A program made the translations under genes and the position numbers. Under the pieces are notes generated by a model that ran no database searches, was not told where the DNA came from, and saw nothing but the letters and a program-made list of their open reading frames with translations. From contig NZ_CP040676.1 of NCBI RefSeq assembly GCF_005960665.1, positions 816,501-880,500 on the forward strand: 64,000 bases of DNA. The letters run 5' to 3'. Shown here piece by piece: positions 45,035 to 53,472 of this stretch; positions within the stretch are counted from its first letter, which is position 1, and each line of letters starts with the position of its first letter. The stretch comes from Exiguobacterium mexicanum. GTDB taxonomy: Bacteria > Bacillota > Bacilli > Exiguobacteriales > Exiguobacteriaceae.

Positions 45035-46309
45035 TTATACGGTTGTACGTACAGCAAATTCTGCGGCGTGCGACCCGGCACAATGCCCGGTCGTGAAGGC
45101 GGCCGTGATGTTATAACCACCTGTATAGCCGTGAATGTCGAGCACCTCGCCGGCGAAGAACAGGCCGTCCGCTTTCTTCGACATCATCGTCTGCGGGGCG
45201 ATCTCTTTGACAGAGACGCCGCCGCCGGTGACGAATGCTTTATCGAAATCGAGCGTCCCGGTCGCATGTAGCTCAAACGTCTTCAGTCGTGTCGCAAAAT
45301 CGATGACCGATTGCTTCTTCAACTGACTCGCGTCTTCTTCACCGAAAGCGAGGTCGGCCAACAACAGGTCGAGCATCCGTTCCGGGATAAACCCTTTCCA
45401 GACGTTCTTGACGGCCCGTTTCGGTTGTTCTTGGACTTGGTTCCAGAGCTCTTGATACAGCTCGTCACGTGCCATGTCCGGGAACAAGTCGAGCGAGAGG
45501 GCGACGACGCGCTCTTTGCTGCGTTTGCGCTCTTTAATCGTATATTGGCTGCACCGGAGGGCGATCGGGCCCGAGATGCCGAAGTGCGTGAATATCATAT
45601 CGCCACGGTGTGTCTTGATCGGTTTGCCTTTTTTGCCGTGGACGGTGAGGGCGACGTCCCGGAGCGACAGCCCTTGAAGCTGTTTTGTGCCGATAAAGGC
45701 ATCGTTCAACAAAATCGGCACCTCGGTCGGGAACAGTTCCGTGATCGTGTGCCCGGCTTTCTCGGCCCACGGATATCCGTCGCCGGTCGAGCCGGTGTGG
45801 GGGACAGATTGTCCGCCGACAGCGATGACACAGGCGCCTGCCTCGATGCGTTCGCCGTCCTCCAGTTCGACCGCTTCAAACTCGTTTGCTTCATTAAAAT
45901 GGAGCGTCTTCACTTTCGCGTTTTTGCGAATCTCGACACCGAGTGCGTCGATGGCGCCGAGGAGCGTGTTGACGACATCTTGCGCTTTGTCCGTCACTGG
46001 GAACATCCGGCCGTTGTCTTCTTCTTTTAATGGGATGCCGAACCCGGTGAACAAGTCGATAATCGACTGGTTGTCGAACTGGGCGAGGGCGCTATATAAG
46101 AAGCGTCCGTTCCCCGGAATGAACTGAATCAGTTCGTCGACGGGCTTGCGGTTCGTGACGTTACAGCGCCCGCCGCCAGAAATGGCGAGCTTGCGTCCGA
46201 GCTTCGAACCTTTATCAATCAGGAGCGTGTTCGCTCCGGCTTTGGCGGCGGCGTAGGTCGCCATCAGGCCGCTTGGGCCTCCTCCGATGACGATGACATC
46301 TTTCATCAT
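45035..46309 (-). CDS. BaiN/HI0933-type FAD-dependent oxidoreductase (YtfP-like)
   Basis: A 424-aa flavoprotein. The FAD loop VIGGGPSGLMAT starts at about residue 6; the family blocks SGGGRCNVTN, GNGRFLYSAL, FTHFGISGP and the C-terminal GGVSVKEI and FAGEVLDIHGYTGGYNITAAF are present. B. subtilis YtfP has the same neighbour (ytgP). The physiological substrate of the family is not settled; related BaiN proteins act on bile-acid rings. Either of two adjacent ATGs (46309 or 46306) follows GAGGGATA. Confidence 0.85.
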   Translation of the reverse strand: MMKDVIVIGGGPSGLMATYAAAKAGANTLLIDKGSKLGRKLAISGGGRCNVTNRKPVDELIQFIPGNGRFLYSALAQFDNQSIIDLFTGFGIPLKEEDNGRMFPVTDKAQDVVNTLLGAIDALGVEIRKNAKVKTLHFNEANEFEAVELEDGERIEAGACVIAVGGQSVPHTGSTGDGYPWAEKAGHTITELFPTEVPILLNDAFIGTKQLQGLSLRDVALTVHGKKGKPIKTHRGDMIFTHFGISGPIALRCSQYTIKERKRSKERVVALSLDLFPDMARDELYQELWNQVQEQPKRAVKNVWKGFIPERMLDLLLADLAFGEEDASQLKKQSVIDFATRLKTFELHATGTLDFDKAFVTGGGVSVKEIAPQTMMSKKADGLFFAGEVLDIHGYTGGYNITAAFTTGHCAGSHAAEFAVRTTV

Positions 46310-46447
46310 GGTATCCCTCGTTTCTCTTCTCAATCTAAACTTTAACGGTTCGTAACTTTATTATCTGCAACAGTAAGAGTATAATGAGAAACGGTTGTTT
46401 TGTAAAACTAGGTACATTAGTTGTGAAAGAATAGATGGAGGTATCTC

Positions 46448-48145
46448 ATGTCATCAAGCGTCAAACAAGATTCAGGACGGGAGTCCTTCGTCAAAGGCAC
46501 GCTGCTCTTATCAGCCGGAAATTTGATCTCGCGTGCGCTCGGACTGCTCTATACGTTTCCCTTCCAAGCGATGGTCGGGATTGCCGGCGTCACGCTCTAT
46601 CAGGCGGCCTACACCTATTATGCGCTCATGATCGCCATTTCGACGGCGGGGATTCCTGTCGCCGTCTCAAAATTTATCGCCAAGTATAACGCGCTCGGTG
46701 AATATGGCACGAGTCAGCGCTTGTTCCGTCAAGGGATGAAGCTGATGCTCGTGACCGGAGTCGTCGCTTTTTTATTACTGTTTTTCTCAGCACCGTGGTT
46801 ATCAGAACTCATGGTCCGCAACTCGGAGAACAATCAGCAATATATCGACTCGTTGACGCTCGTCACGCGTAGCGTCAGTTTCGCACTCCTGCTCATCCCA
46901 GCGATGAGCATGGTGCGCGGCTATTTCCAAGGACATCAGGACATGGCCCCGACGGCCATCTCGCAAGTCATCGAACAGATCGTCCGCATCATGTTCCTGC
47001 TCAGCGGAACGATGCTCGTCTTGTTCGTCTTCTCGGACTCGGCACTCATTCGTCCGCTCGCCGACTCGCTCGGTGGGACCGCTGCCGTGGCGACGACCGA
47101 GTTGAACGGGTTGAAAGTACTCGCCGTGACGATCGCGACGTTCAGCGCCTTTATCGGGGCGATCGGAAGTATCGTCGTGCTCGCCATGTATTGGCGCAAA
47201 CGGAAAGACATCCATCGTCAGACGGATAATCCGGCCGGTACGCCAGTCCGTTCGATGAAATCGCTCTTGCTCGAGTTGCTCAGTTACTCGATCCCGATCG
47301 TCATGGTCGGCTTGTCGACGCCGCTCTATCAGTTCGTCGACCAGTTGACGATGGTCAACACGTTGCTCAACTCGGGCAAGTCAGTCGCTGAAGCGACGTC
47401 CGCTTTTGGATTCTTGACCGGGAACGCCCATAAGATCGTCTTGATTCCGGTCTCGATCGCGGCAAGTGTGTCGATGGCGACGATTCCGCTCGTCACGAAA
47501 TCGTTCACGCACGGCGACATGAATAAAGTCCGTAATCAAGTGAACCACATCTTCCAAGTGTCGTTCTTTGTCACCATCCCGGCCGTCATCGGGTTGGTCG
47601 CCCTTTCCGAGCCGTTGTTCGGGACACTGTTCCCGGGTGACCGGGAAGGGTGGGTCTACTTGCTCCACTATGCGCCGAGTGCGTTCTTCCTGGCCTATTA
47701 CTCGGTGGCAGCGGCCATCCTGCAAGGGATCAATCGTCAGTACTTCACGATTTTCGCGACGGCGATGGGACTATTGACGAAAGCTGCACTCAACGTACCG
47801 TTCGTCTATGCGCTCGGCGGCATCGGCGCCGGTTACGCGACGATCGCCGGCTATATTGTCGCGATCATCCTCATGGTGTGGAAAATTCAACGGACGCTCC
47901 AGTTCCCGTATGAGCAATTGTTGCGTCGGACGATGCTCATGTTTGCCATGGGTGGGGCGATGTTTATCGCGGTATACGGCTCGTTGTTCGTCACGCTCCG
48001 AGATGAGCCGAGCTGGGGGAACGATATATTGGCTACGGTCGTCGGTTTCGGAATCGGCCTCGTCGTATACGGCTATCTCGGTTGGAGAAGTCACTTGGCC
48101 GGAAAACTACTAGGGAAACGATTCCAATATCGGAGGAAAGCATAA
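46448..48145 (+). CDS. murJ: Lipid II flippase, MurJ/YtgP family of the MOP superfamily
   Basis: A 565-aa membrane protein with about 14 hydrophobic helices. GTLLLSAGNLISRALGLLYTFPF opens the first helix, followed by AAYTYYALMIAISTAGIPVAVSKFIA and RGYFQGHQDMAPTAISQVIEQIVR, the family hallmark. B. subtilis YtgP, which flips the peptidoglycan precursor lipid II, has the same gene context beside ytfP. Other members are SpoVB-like, so the lipid II role is inferred from length and synteny. GGAGGT precedes the ATG; its stop overlaps the next start (TAATG). Confidence 0.82.
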   Translation: MSSSVKQDSGRESFVKGTLLLSAGNLISRALGLLYTFPFQAMVGIAGVTLYQAAYTYYALMIAISTAGIPVAVSKFIAKYNALGEYGTSQRLFRQGMKLMLVTGVVAFLLLFFSAPWLSELMVRNSENNQQYIDSLTLVTRSVSFALLLIPAMSMVRGYFQGHQDMAPTAISQVIEQIVRIMFLLSGTMLVLFVFSDSALIRPLADSLGGTAAVATTELNGLKVLAVTIATFSAFIGAIGSIVVLAMYWRKRKDIHRQTDNPAGTPVRSMKSLLLELLSYSIPIVMVGLSTPLYQFVDQLTMVNTLLNSGKSVAEATSAFGFLTGNAHKIVLIPVSIAASVSMATIPLVTKSFTHGDMNKVRNQVNHIFQVSFFVTIPAVIGLVALSEPLFGTLFPGDREGWVYLLHYAPSAFFLAYYSVAAAILQGINRQYFTIFATAMGLLTKAALNVPFVYALGGIGAGYATIAGYIVAIILMVWKIQRTLQFPYEQLLRRTMLMFAMGGAMFIAVYGSLFVTLRDEPSWGNDILATVVGFGIGLVVYGYLGWRSHLAGKLLGKRFQYRRKA

Positions 48146-48855
48146 TGCGAATTGATAAATTATTGGCGAACATGGGATATGGTTCGCGTAAAGACGTCAA
48201 GATTTTATTGAAACAAGGGGCCGTCCGGATCGATGACCAGCCCGTCAAAGATGCGAAACGACAAATCAACTTAGAGGCGGAACGTGTGACCGTGCACGGG
48301 GAAGTCGTCGAGTACAAACCGTTCGTCTATTTGATGATGAACAAGCCGGCTGGTGTCATCAGTGCGACCGAGGACAAAGTCGAGTCGACGGTCGTCGATT
48401 TAATCGACCCGGCCTATGCCCATTACGATTTGTTCCCGGTCGGACGCCTCGACAAAGATACGACCGGCCTGTTGCTATTGACGAACGATGGGGCGTTCAA
48501 TCACGCGCTCATGTCACCTCGTAAACACGTCGACAAAGTGTATATCGCCGAAGTCGATGGGGAGATGACGGCAGATGATGTCCGTCGCTTCGCCGAAGGC
48601 GTCGAACTCGAGGACGGCTACACGACGAAACCGGCACGACTTGAACTGCTCAGCAAGTCCGGGCGCCGCTCGACGATTCGCTTGACGCTCTCGGAAGGGA
48701 AGTATCATCAAGTGAAACGGATGGTCGCCGCGGTCGGAAAACATGTGGAACGGCTCGAGCGCGTCCAAATCGGTGGCCTCGAACTCGATCCGACGCTTGA
48801 ACCTGGTGCATACCGTGAGTTGACAGCACCGGAAGTCGACTTGTTCCTCATATGA
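48145..48855 (+). CDS. RsuA/RluB-type 16S/23S rRNA pseudouridine synthase
   Basis: A 236-aa enzyme that converts uridine to pseudouridine in rRNA. The N-terminal S4 RNA-binding domain (about 1-60) is followed by the catalytic domain with MNKPAGVISATEDK and the active Asp in FPVGRLDKDTTGLLLLTNDG, then SEGKYHQVKRMVAAVGKHV. It resembles B. subtilis YtzG, also next to ytgP. Target site cannot be assigned. Translation is coupled to murJ by one-base overlap; AGGAGGAAA is inside the murJ 3' end. Confidence 0.88.
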   Translation: MRIDKLLANMGYGSRKDVKILLKQGAVRIDDQPVKDAKRQINLEAERVTVHGEVVEYKPFVYLMMNKPAGVISATEDKVESTVVDLIDPAYAHYDLFPVGRLDKDTTGLLLLTNDGAFNHALMSPRKHVDKVYIAEVDGEMTADDVRRFAEGVELEDGYTTKPARLELLSKSGRRSTIRLTLSEGKYHQVKRMVAAVGKHVERLERVQIGGLELDPTLEPGAYRELTAPEVDLFLI

Positions 48856-48860
48856 TTCGG

Positions 48861-48890
48861 AAGTACGTGTCAATCGGCACGTACTTTTTT
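48861..48890 (+). terminator. Intrinsic terminator after the pseudouridine synthase gene
   Basis: AAGTACGTG (48861-48869) pairs with CACGTACTT (48878-48886), then T. Confidence 0.85.
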
Positions 48891-48894
48891 GTGC

Positions 48895-48924
48895 AAAAAA
48901 AGGGACCCGCGTGCGGAATCCCTT
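48895..48924 (-). terminator. Intrinsic terminator of the HTH gene, minus strand
   Basis: AAGGGACCCGC (48900-48910) pairs with GCGGAATCCCTT (48913-48924) with one mismatch; the A-tract at 48895-48901 is the U-tract on the minus strand. Confidence 0.75.
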
Positions 48925-48936
48925 GTAACTTGTTAT

Positions 48937-49158
48937 TCAATTTGCCGTCTTGAGTGAACGTTTTGATGACGTCCACGTGCCCCGACTCGGACTTTCAACC
49001 AGATTGTTGTATTCAAGAACGTTTAAATCACGTTGTACGGTGCGTGACGTGATCCCAAACTCCTCTACTAGTTCTGAAGTGGTGACGCATTCCCTTTCGT
49101 TAATGAACAAATAAATGGACTTGATGCGGGTTAGCATACGATCTGTTGAACCTTTCAT
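48937..49158 (-). CDS. Small DeoR-type helix-turn-helix protein (YtzE-like)
   Basis: A 73-aa protein that is almost only a DNA-binding domain: VTTSELVEEFGITSRTVQRDLNVLEYNNLVESPSRG is the DeoR winged helix, with TSRTVQRDL as recognition helix. The sugar-phosphate-sensing domain of full DeoR regulators is absent. B. subtilis YtzE is very similar in size and sits in the same cluster. GGGAGGT is spaced six bases from ATG 49158. Target genes unknown; autoregulation is possible. Confidence 0.8.
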   Translation of the reverse strand: MKGSTDRMLTRIKSIYLFINERECVTTSELVEEFGITSRTVQRDLNVLEYNNLVESPSRGTWTSSKRSLKTAN

Positions 49159-49367
49159 TGGATGACCTCCCAATGCGTAGAATGATGAAAGACAAAACCT
49201 ACGGACGACAAATGAGATATGAAATTGTTATTTTCTAAAATTACACCTTTAGTATACCGCTCTCAAATAGAATTGCAAGTGAAAAGAACGAACAATCAAA
49301 ATGTAAAGAACATGTTATGAACGTAAATATCGAATGAACATCGTGTAAATGGATAATAAAACTTCTA

Positions 49368-49429
49368 AAAGACGAACGAAAAAATATTTTCGAAATGAAT
49401 GTTCGTCTTTCTAACATTTGGATATACTA
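49368..49429 (+). promoter_or_regulatory. Inverted repeat over the pepV promoter
   Basis: AAAGACGAAC (49368-49377) and GTTCGTCTTT (49401-49410) form a perfect 10-bp inverted repeat around a nested CGAAAA/TTTTCG repeat. The right arm overlaps the expected -35 region of a TATACT (49424-49429) -10. The rest of 49159-49464 is AT-rich and shows no gene. Confidence 0.4.
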
Positions 49430-49464
49430 ATAAGGGAGAGAACATTCGCAAAGGGGAGATTGAG

Positions 49465-50850
49465 ATGAATTGGAGACAAGAAGTCGACGCACGAACAGAC
49501 GCGTTTTTAGAAGATTTAAAAGGGTTGTTACAAATCCCGAGCGTCCTCGATGAAGACAAGGCCGGACCGAACGAGCCGTTTGGTCCTGAAGTCCGCCGTG
49601 CCCTCGATTATATGTTTGCGTTAGGAGAGCGTGACGGATTCGTGACGAAAGATGTCGGCGGTTACGCTGGCCATTTGGAGTACGGGTCAGGCGAAGAAAT
49701 CGTTGGGATCCTCTGCCACTTAGACGTGGTGCCGGCCGGAGACGGATGGACGTATGGGGCGTTCAATCCGACGGTCGCGGACGGGAAACTGTACGCCCGC
49801 GGCAGCAATGACGATAAGGGTCCGACGATGGCTGCTTATTACGGGTTGCGCATCGTGAAAGAACTCGGGTTGCCGTTATCAAAACGTGTCCGACTCATCG
49901 CCGGTTGTGACGAGGAGAGCGAATGGCGCTGTGTCCGTGAATATTTTAAGCAGGAAGCGATGCCGACATACGGTTTCGCACCGGATGCTGATTTCCCGAT
50001 TATTAACGCGGAAAAAGGTTTGTATGACGGTGTCTTGAAGCAACTCCCAATTCAGCGCGTACCCGGCTCGAAACATCACTTGGTCTCGTTCGTGAGCGGA
50101 GAACGTCCGAACATGGTCCCAGATTTCGCGACCGCGGTACTCGAGACAGAAGATGTGCTCGAAGAAAAATTTGAGGCCTACCTTGCGAAATATGAGGCCG
50201 ACGGGACGTGCACATGGGACGCGGGGACGTATACGTTCACGATGAAAGGTGTCGCCGCCCATGCGATGGAGCCGGATAATGGTGTGAACGCGGCCTACGT
50301 ACTTGCCGGGTTCCTACTGACGCTTCCACTCGATATTCAAGGGGAGCGCTACATCGAGTTCATCCGCCACGTCTTTGCTGACTCACGCGGGATTTCGCTC
50401 GGCATCGAAGCGACCGACGAGACCGGTGACTTGACGATTAACGGTGGCGTGTTCCGCTATCAGGGCGAAGAGCGGACGGCGACGGTCAATATCCGTTATC
50501 CGTATACCGCGAAGTTTGAAGAACGATTGCAAAACTTGAAAGAGATCGCCTTGTCGTTCGGGTTCGAACTGTCGACGCGTCACCACATGCCGCCGCACCA
50601 CGTGGCCGAAGACCATCCGCTCGTGAAAACGTTGGCGGATGTGTATGAGCGTCAAACCGGCGAATCGGCACACTTGATGGCCATCGGCGGAGGAACGTAT
50701 GCCCGTTCGCTCGAGGCTGGTGTGGCCTTCGGCGCATTGTTCCCAGGAGCGAAAGATGTCGCGCACCAAGTCGATGAATACATGGAAATTGAAGATTTAC
50801 TTCGCGCCGCCGCCATCTATGCGGAAGCGATTTATGAGCTCGCTAAATAA
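49465..50850 (+). CDS. pepV: M20 family dipeptidase PepV
   Basis: A 461-aa two-zinc dipeptidase. ILCHLDVVPAGDGW carries the first His and Asp, SNDDKGPTMAAYYG the bridging Asp, AGCDEESEWRC the catalytic Glu pair, and GGGTYARSLE near the C-terminus the remaining His region is close by. It should cleave unspecific dipeptides in the cytosol. B. subtilis YtjP occupies the same place. ATG 49465 after AAGGGGAG is selected; the frame upstream runs through the promoter. Confidence 0.9.
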   Translation: MNWRQEVDARTDAFLEDLKGLLQIPSVLDEDKAGPNEPFGPEVRRALDYMFALGERDGFVTKDVGGYAGHLEYGSGEEIVGILCHLDVVPAGDGWTYGAFNPTVADGKLYARGSNDDKGPTMAAYYGLRIVKELGLPLSKRVRLIAGCDEESEWRCVREYFKQEAMPTYGFAPDADFPIINAEKGLYDGVLKQLPIQRVPGSKHHLVSFVSGERPNMVPDFATAVLETEDVLEEKFEAYLAKYEADGTCTWDAGTYTFTMKGVAAHAMEPDNGVNAAYVLAGFLLTLPLDIQGERYIEFIRHVFADSRGISLGIEATDETGDLTINGGVFRYQGEERTATVNIRYPYTAKFEERLQNLKEIALSFGFELSTRHHMPPHHVAEDHPLVKTLADVYERQTGESAHLMAIGGGTYARSLEAGVAFGALFPGAKDVAHQVDEYMEIEDLLRAAAIYAEAIYELAK

Positions 50851-50909
50851 TAATCCGTGAGAGCTGACTGACTCGGTCGGCTCTCTGTCTGTTAGGAAGG
50901 AAGTTTACA

Positions 50910-52061
50910 GTGAACCAACAAAAACTATCGTTTCAATCAATGTATGTCGCTATCTTTTTCGCACAAGGGGCCCTCATTCCTTACATGGCACTTTTCTTCT
51001 CGCAGGCACGCTTTGATTTGTCTCCGGGTCAGGTCGGGACGATTGTCGCCATCATGCCGATCCTCTCGATTGGTGTCCAGCCGTTATGGGGCATGCTTGC
51101 CGATCGGACGGGCCGTGTCCGGGCGTGGCTCGGTATCGCCATGATCGGGGCGGCCGCCCTTTCCATCACGTTCTTGTTCGCGACCGATTACGTTTGGATC
51201 GTGCTCTTGATGGTCGCCTGGTCGGTGTTCCAATGCGCGCATATCCCGCTTATCGATATGATGACGCTCGATTATACGGCCCGTGTCAAAATTGATTATG
51301 GAGCCATCCGTCTATTCGGATCGGCCGGTTTCGCTATCGCTGTTTTCATGATGGGACGAATCGCGGATACGACGTGGGGGCTTGCGAGCACATTTTTGCT
51401 CAGCGCCATCGTACTCGTGGCCGGTAGCATCGTGCTAAGGACGATTGCCGAACCGGTGGCAACGCGCGCGACGACGGTCGCCCCGTTCGCTTGGTCGGCC
51501 GTCTGGAACGCCCCGTTCATCGCCTTTTTGATTGGGGGCATGCTCGTCTTCGGTCCAATCTATGCAAACAACTATTACTTCGGGATATACGTGACGAGTA
51601 TCGGCGGCTCGACGACGCTCGTCGGGACGTTGTTTTTAGTGGCCGTGCTTTGTGAGATCCCGTTCATGAAAGTGGCGTATCAAATCGTTGAACGTCTTGG
51701 GACGGTCAACGTACTTGCGGGAGCGGCGTTAGTTTCAGCGCTCCGCAACGGTTGGCTCGCACTCGAACCAGAACTGTGGGTCGTCTGGCTGCTCGCCATC
51801 GTCCAAGGGCTCGTCGTCGGCCTGCTCATTCCGGTCGCGCTTCAGTTTGTGCGAAGCCTTGTCAGCCGAAACGTCACCTCGACGGCGATTGGCGTCTATA
51901 TGGCAGTTACTTCAGGTTTGGCGACGGCCGCGTTCAATCAGTTGAGCGGAATCATCATTGAAGTGAACAGCATTATCGGTGTATTTTGGATGTACACAGT
52001 CGTCAGTGTGATTGGCGCGATTTTATTCTTAGGGTTGAGACGGTTTCGTGAGAAAGGATGA
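50910..52061 (+). CDS. MFS transporter (MFS_1-like/PPP type)
   Basis: A 383-aa transporter with 12 hydrophobic helices, GTG start after AAGGAAG. The second-loop motif GMLADRTGRVRAWL is the major facilitator signature; IPLIDMMTLDYTARVKIDYGAIRLFGSAGFAIAVF resembles the nucleoside/sugar-porter-like MFS_1_like (PPP) group. Substrate not assigned. Its final bases overlap the thpR frame, so it may form an operon with thpR, ytlQ, amyX and the kinase gene. Confidence 0.82.
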   Translation: MNQQKLSFQSMYVAIFFAQGALIPYMALFFSQARFDLSPGQVGTIVAIMPILSIGVQPLWGMLADRTGRVRAWLGIAMIGAAALSITFLFATDYVWIVLLMVAWSVFQCAHIPLIDMMTLDYTARVKIDYGAIRLFGSAGFAIAVFMMGRIADTTWGLASTFLLSAIVLVAGSIVLRTIAEPVATRATTVAPFAWSAVWNAPFIAFLIGGMLVFGPIYANNYYFGIYVTSIGGSTTLVGTLFLVAVLCEIPFMKVAYQIVERLGTVNVLAGAALVSALRNGWLALEPELWVVWLLAIVQGLVVGLLIPVALQFVRSLVSRNVTSTAIGVYMAVTSGLATAAFNQLSGIIIEVNSIIGVFWMYTVVSVIGAILFLGLRRFREKG

Positions 52062-52066
52062 TTCCG

Positions 52067-52642
52067 ATGTCGACACATTACTTTATAGCGCTACCGATGG
52101 AGGCGGCGGAGTTCGAACGCGTTCAACGGGCCATCTTGCCGTTTTATTCGTATCGCCGGACGTATCGGCCGGAAGAATTCCATTTGACGCTTCAGTTTCT
52201 TGGCGCATTGGACGATGATGAAGTCGAGGTGGTCAAAGAGATCACGCGTGACGTGACGGAAGTGACGGCTCCGTTTTCACTGACGTTCCAACAAATCGAT
52301 CACTTCGGGAGACCAGATCGTCCTCGAGTGTTGACGATCGTCCCGGACTCGTCTGCAGAATTGACGGCGCTCACCGGGACGCTCCGGCGCAAGCTGTCTG
52401 AAGAGATTGCGTCACTCGACCGGAAACCGTTCGTCCCGCACGTCACGCTCGCCAAAAAGTGGGACACCGGGTCGATCAGTCCATATATCCCCCCGACGTT
52501 CACGATCGAAGAGTCGATTGAAGCCGTCATCCTTTATCGAATCAATCCGAACCACACCCCTGCCTATGAGGCAGTTGAAGTATTTCCGTTACAGCGGTCA
52601 GAGGAGGACACATGGCGATCCCGATTAAAATTTTTGACGTGA
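52067..52642 (+). CDS. thpR: RNA 2',3'-cyclic phosphodiesterase (2H family, YtlP)
   Basis: A 191-aa 2H phosphoesterase. The two HxTx motifs are HLTL (from residue 39) and HVTL in FVPHVTLAKK, each opposed in a pseudo-symmetric fold. The family opens 2',3'-cyclic phosphates of RNA ends. ATG 52067 is eight bases after AGAAAGGA; the ATG at 52058 overlaps that site. It overlaps the next gene by 31 bp. B. subtilis ytlP-ytlQ-amyX-ytmP is the matching order. Confidence 0.87.
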   Translation: MSTHYFIALPMEAAEFERVQRAILPFYSYRRTYRPEEFHLTLQFLGALDDDEVEVVKEITRDVTEVTAPFSLTFQQIDHFGRPDRPRVLTIVPDSSAELTALTGTLRRKLSEEIASLDRKPFVPHVTLAKKWDTGSISPYIPPTFTIEESIEAVILYRINPNHTPAYEAVEVFPLQRSEEDTWRSRLKFLT

Positions 52643-53451
52643 CATCTAAATATGAACGAAATATGCTCGATCAGTTCAATCGTTTCCAAGAATACGTCGA
52701 GTCCGATATCGCCCGTATGCGCCGCCTGCATGAGTCCAATCGGTTGAATCCACCCGAGATCATGGAGTTTGAGAACCCGTGGTGGAAATTTTGGCGTCGA
52801 ACGGAACGTATCGAGCTCGAACCGACCCCGCTCTCGGAGACGCAGTTCCAGGCGCTCCTCGCGAACCGTCGCCACATCCAGAAGTTGCAGTTCGCGTGTG
52901 AAGGGGCGACCGAAGCAGACATGCCGTTCTTGCCGTTCCTTCGTGAATACGGTTATCGCAAGATGGTGACCGAATGGAACGACCAACACTTCTTCATGTA
53001 TCGTCCAGTTGTCGAATGGAACGGGGCAACTGTCGAATTGAGCCATCTTATCATCGGACCATCACATCTGTATTTGGTCGAATGGCTTGACGGGGATCGG
53101 AGCATCTATCACATCTCAAAGCAGAAGACATGGATTCATCAACCGCTCAAAGGGAAAAATAAACGTGTAGTCAATCCGCTCATTGCATTGACGCGCACTG
53201 AAGAAATCATTCGACAGTTTCTTCCGTCCTATGACGGGGTCATCCAAAAAGTCACGGTGGCCCCAGAAGGCTATTTCGATCACGTGCCCGAGACACGGTC
53301 GACTCAGTTCATTTCACGCTCTGATTATGAGTCGTGGCTGAAACAAGTGAACACGAGGGCACCGATCGTCAAAGCCCAACAAATTCGAGATGTGGCGAAA
53401 CTACTAGATGCGACAGCCCAGATGCCGTTTCGACAATTTTTGGACCAGTAG
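52612..53451 (+). CDS. YtlQ-like protein, possible NERD-related fold
   Basis: A 279-aa soluble protein starting within the thpR 3' end, after GAGGAGG. The N-terminal 60 residues are charged and helical, the middle has the strand VEWNGATVELSHLIIGPSHLYLVEW, which resembles the beta-hairpin core of nuclease-related NERD domains, and the C-terminus is helical. The NERD idea comes partly from synteny with YtlQ and is unproven; catalytic residues are not clear. Function unknown. Confidence 0.55.
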   Translation: MAIPIKIFDVTSKYERNMLDQFNRFQEYVESDIARMRRLHESNRLNPPEIMEFENPWWKFWRRTERIELEPTPLSETQFQALLANRRHIQKLQFACEGATEADMPFLPFLREYGYRKMVTEWNDQHFFMYRPVVEWNGATVELSHLIIGPSHLYLVEWLDGDRSIYHISKQKTWIHQPLKGKNKRVVNPLIALTRTEEIIRQFLPSYDGVIQKVTVAPEGYFDHVPETRSTQFISRSDYESWLKQVNTRAPIVKAQQIRDVAKLLDATAQMPFRQFLDQ

Positions 53452-53472
53452 GTTGGAGAGGATGGAACGCGT

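Noticed and set aside
45311-46030. 239-codon frame opposite the BaiN-like gene
   Set aside because: It is an antisense shadow of a well-supported flavoprotein gene in a GC-rich region.
50855-50890. Hairpin after pepV as a terminator
   Set aside because: GAGAGC/GCTCTC stem is followed by only scattered T residues, so termination is uncertain.
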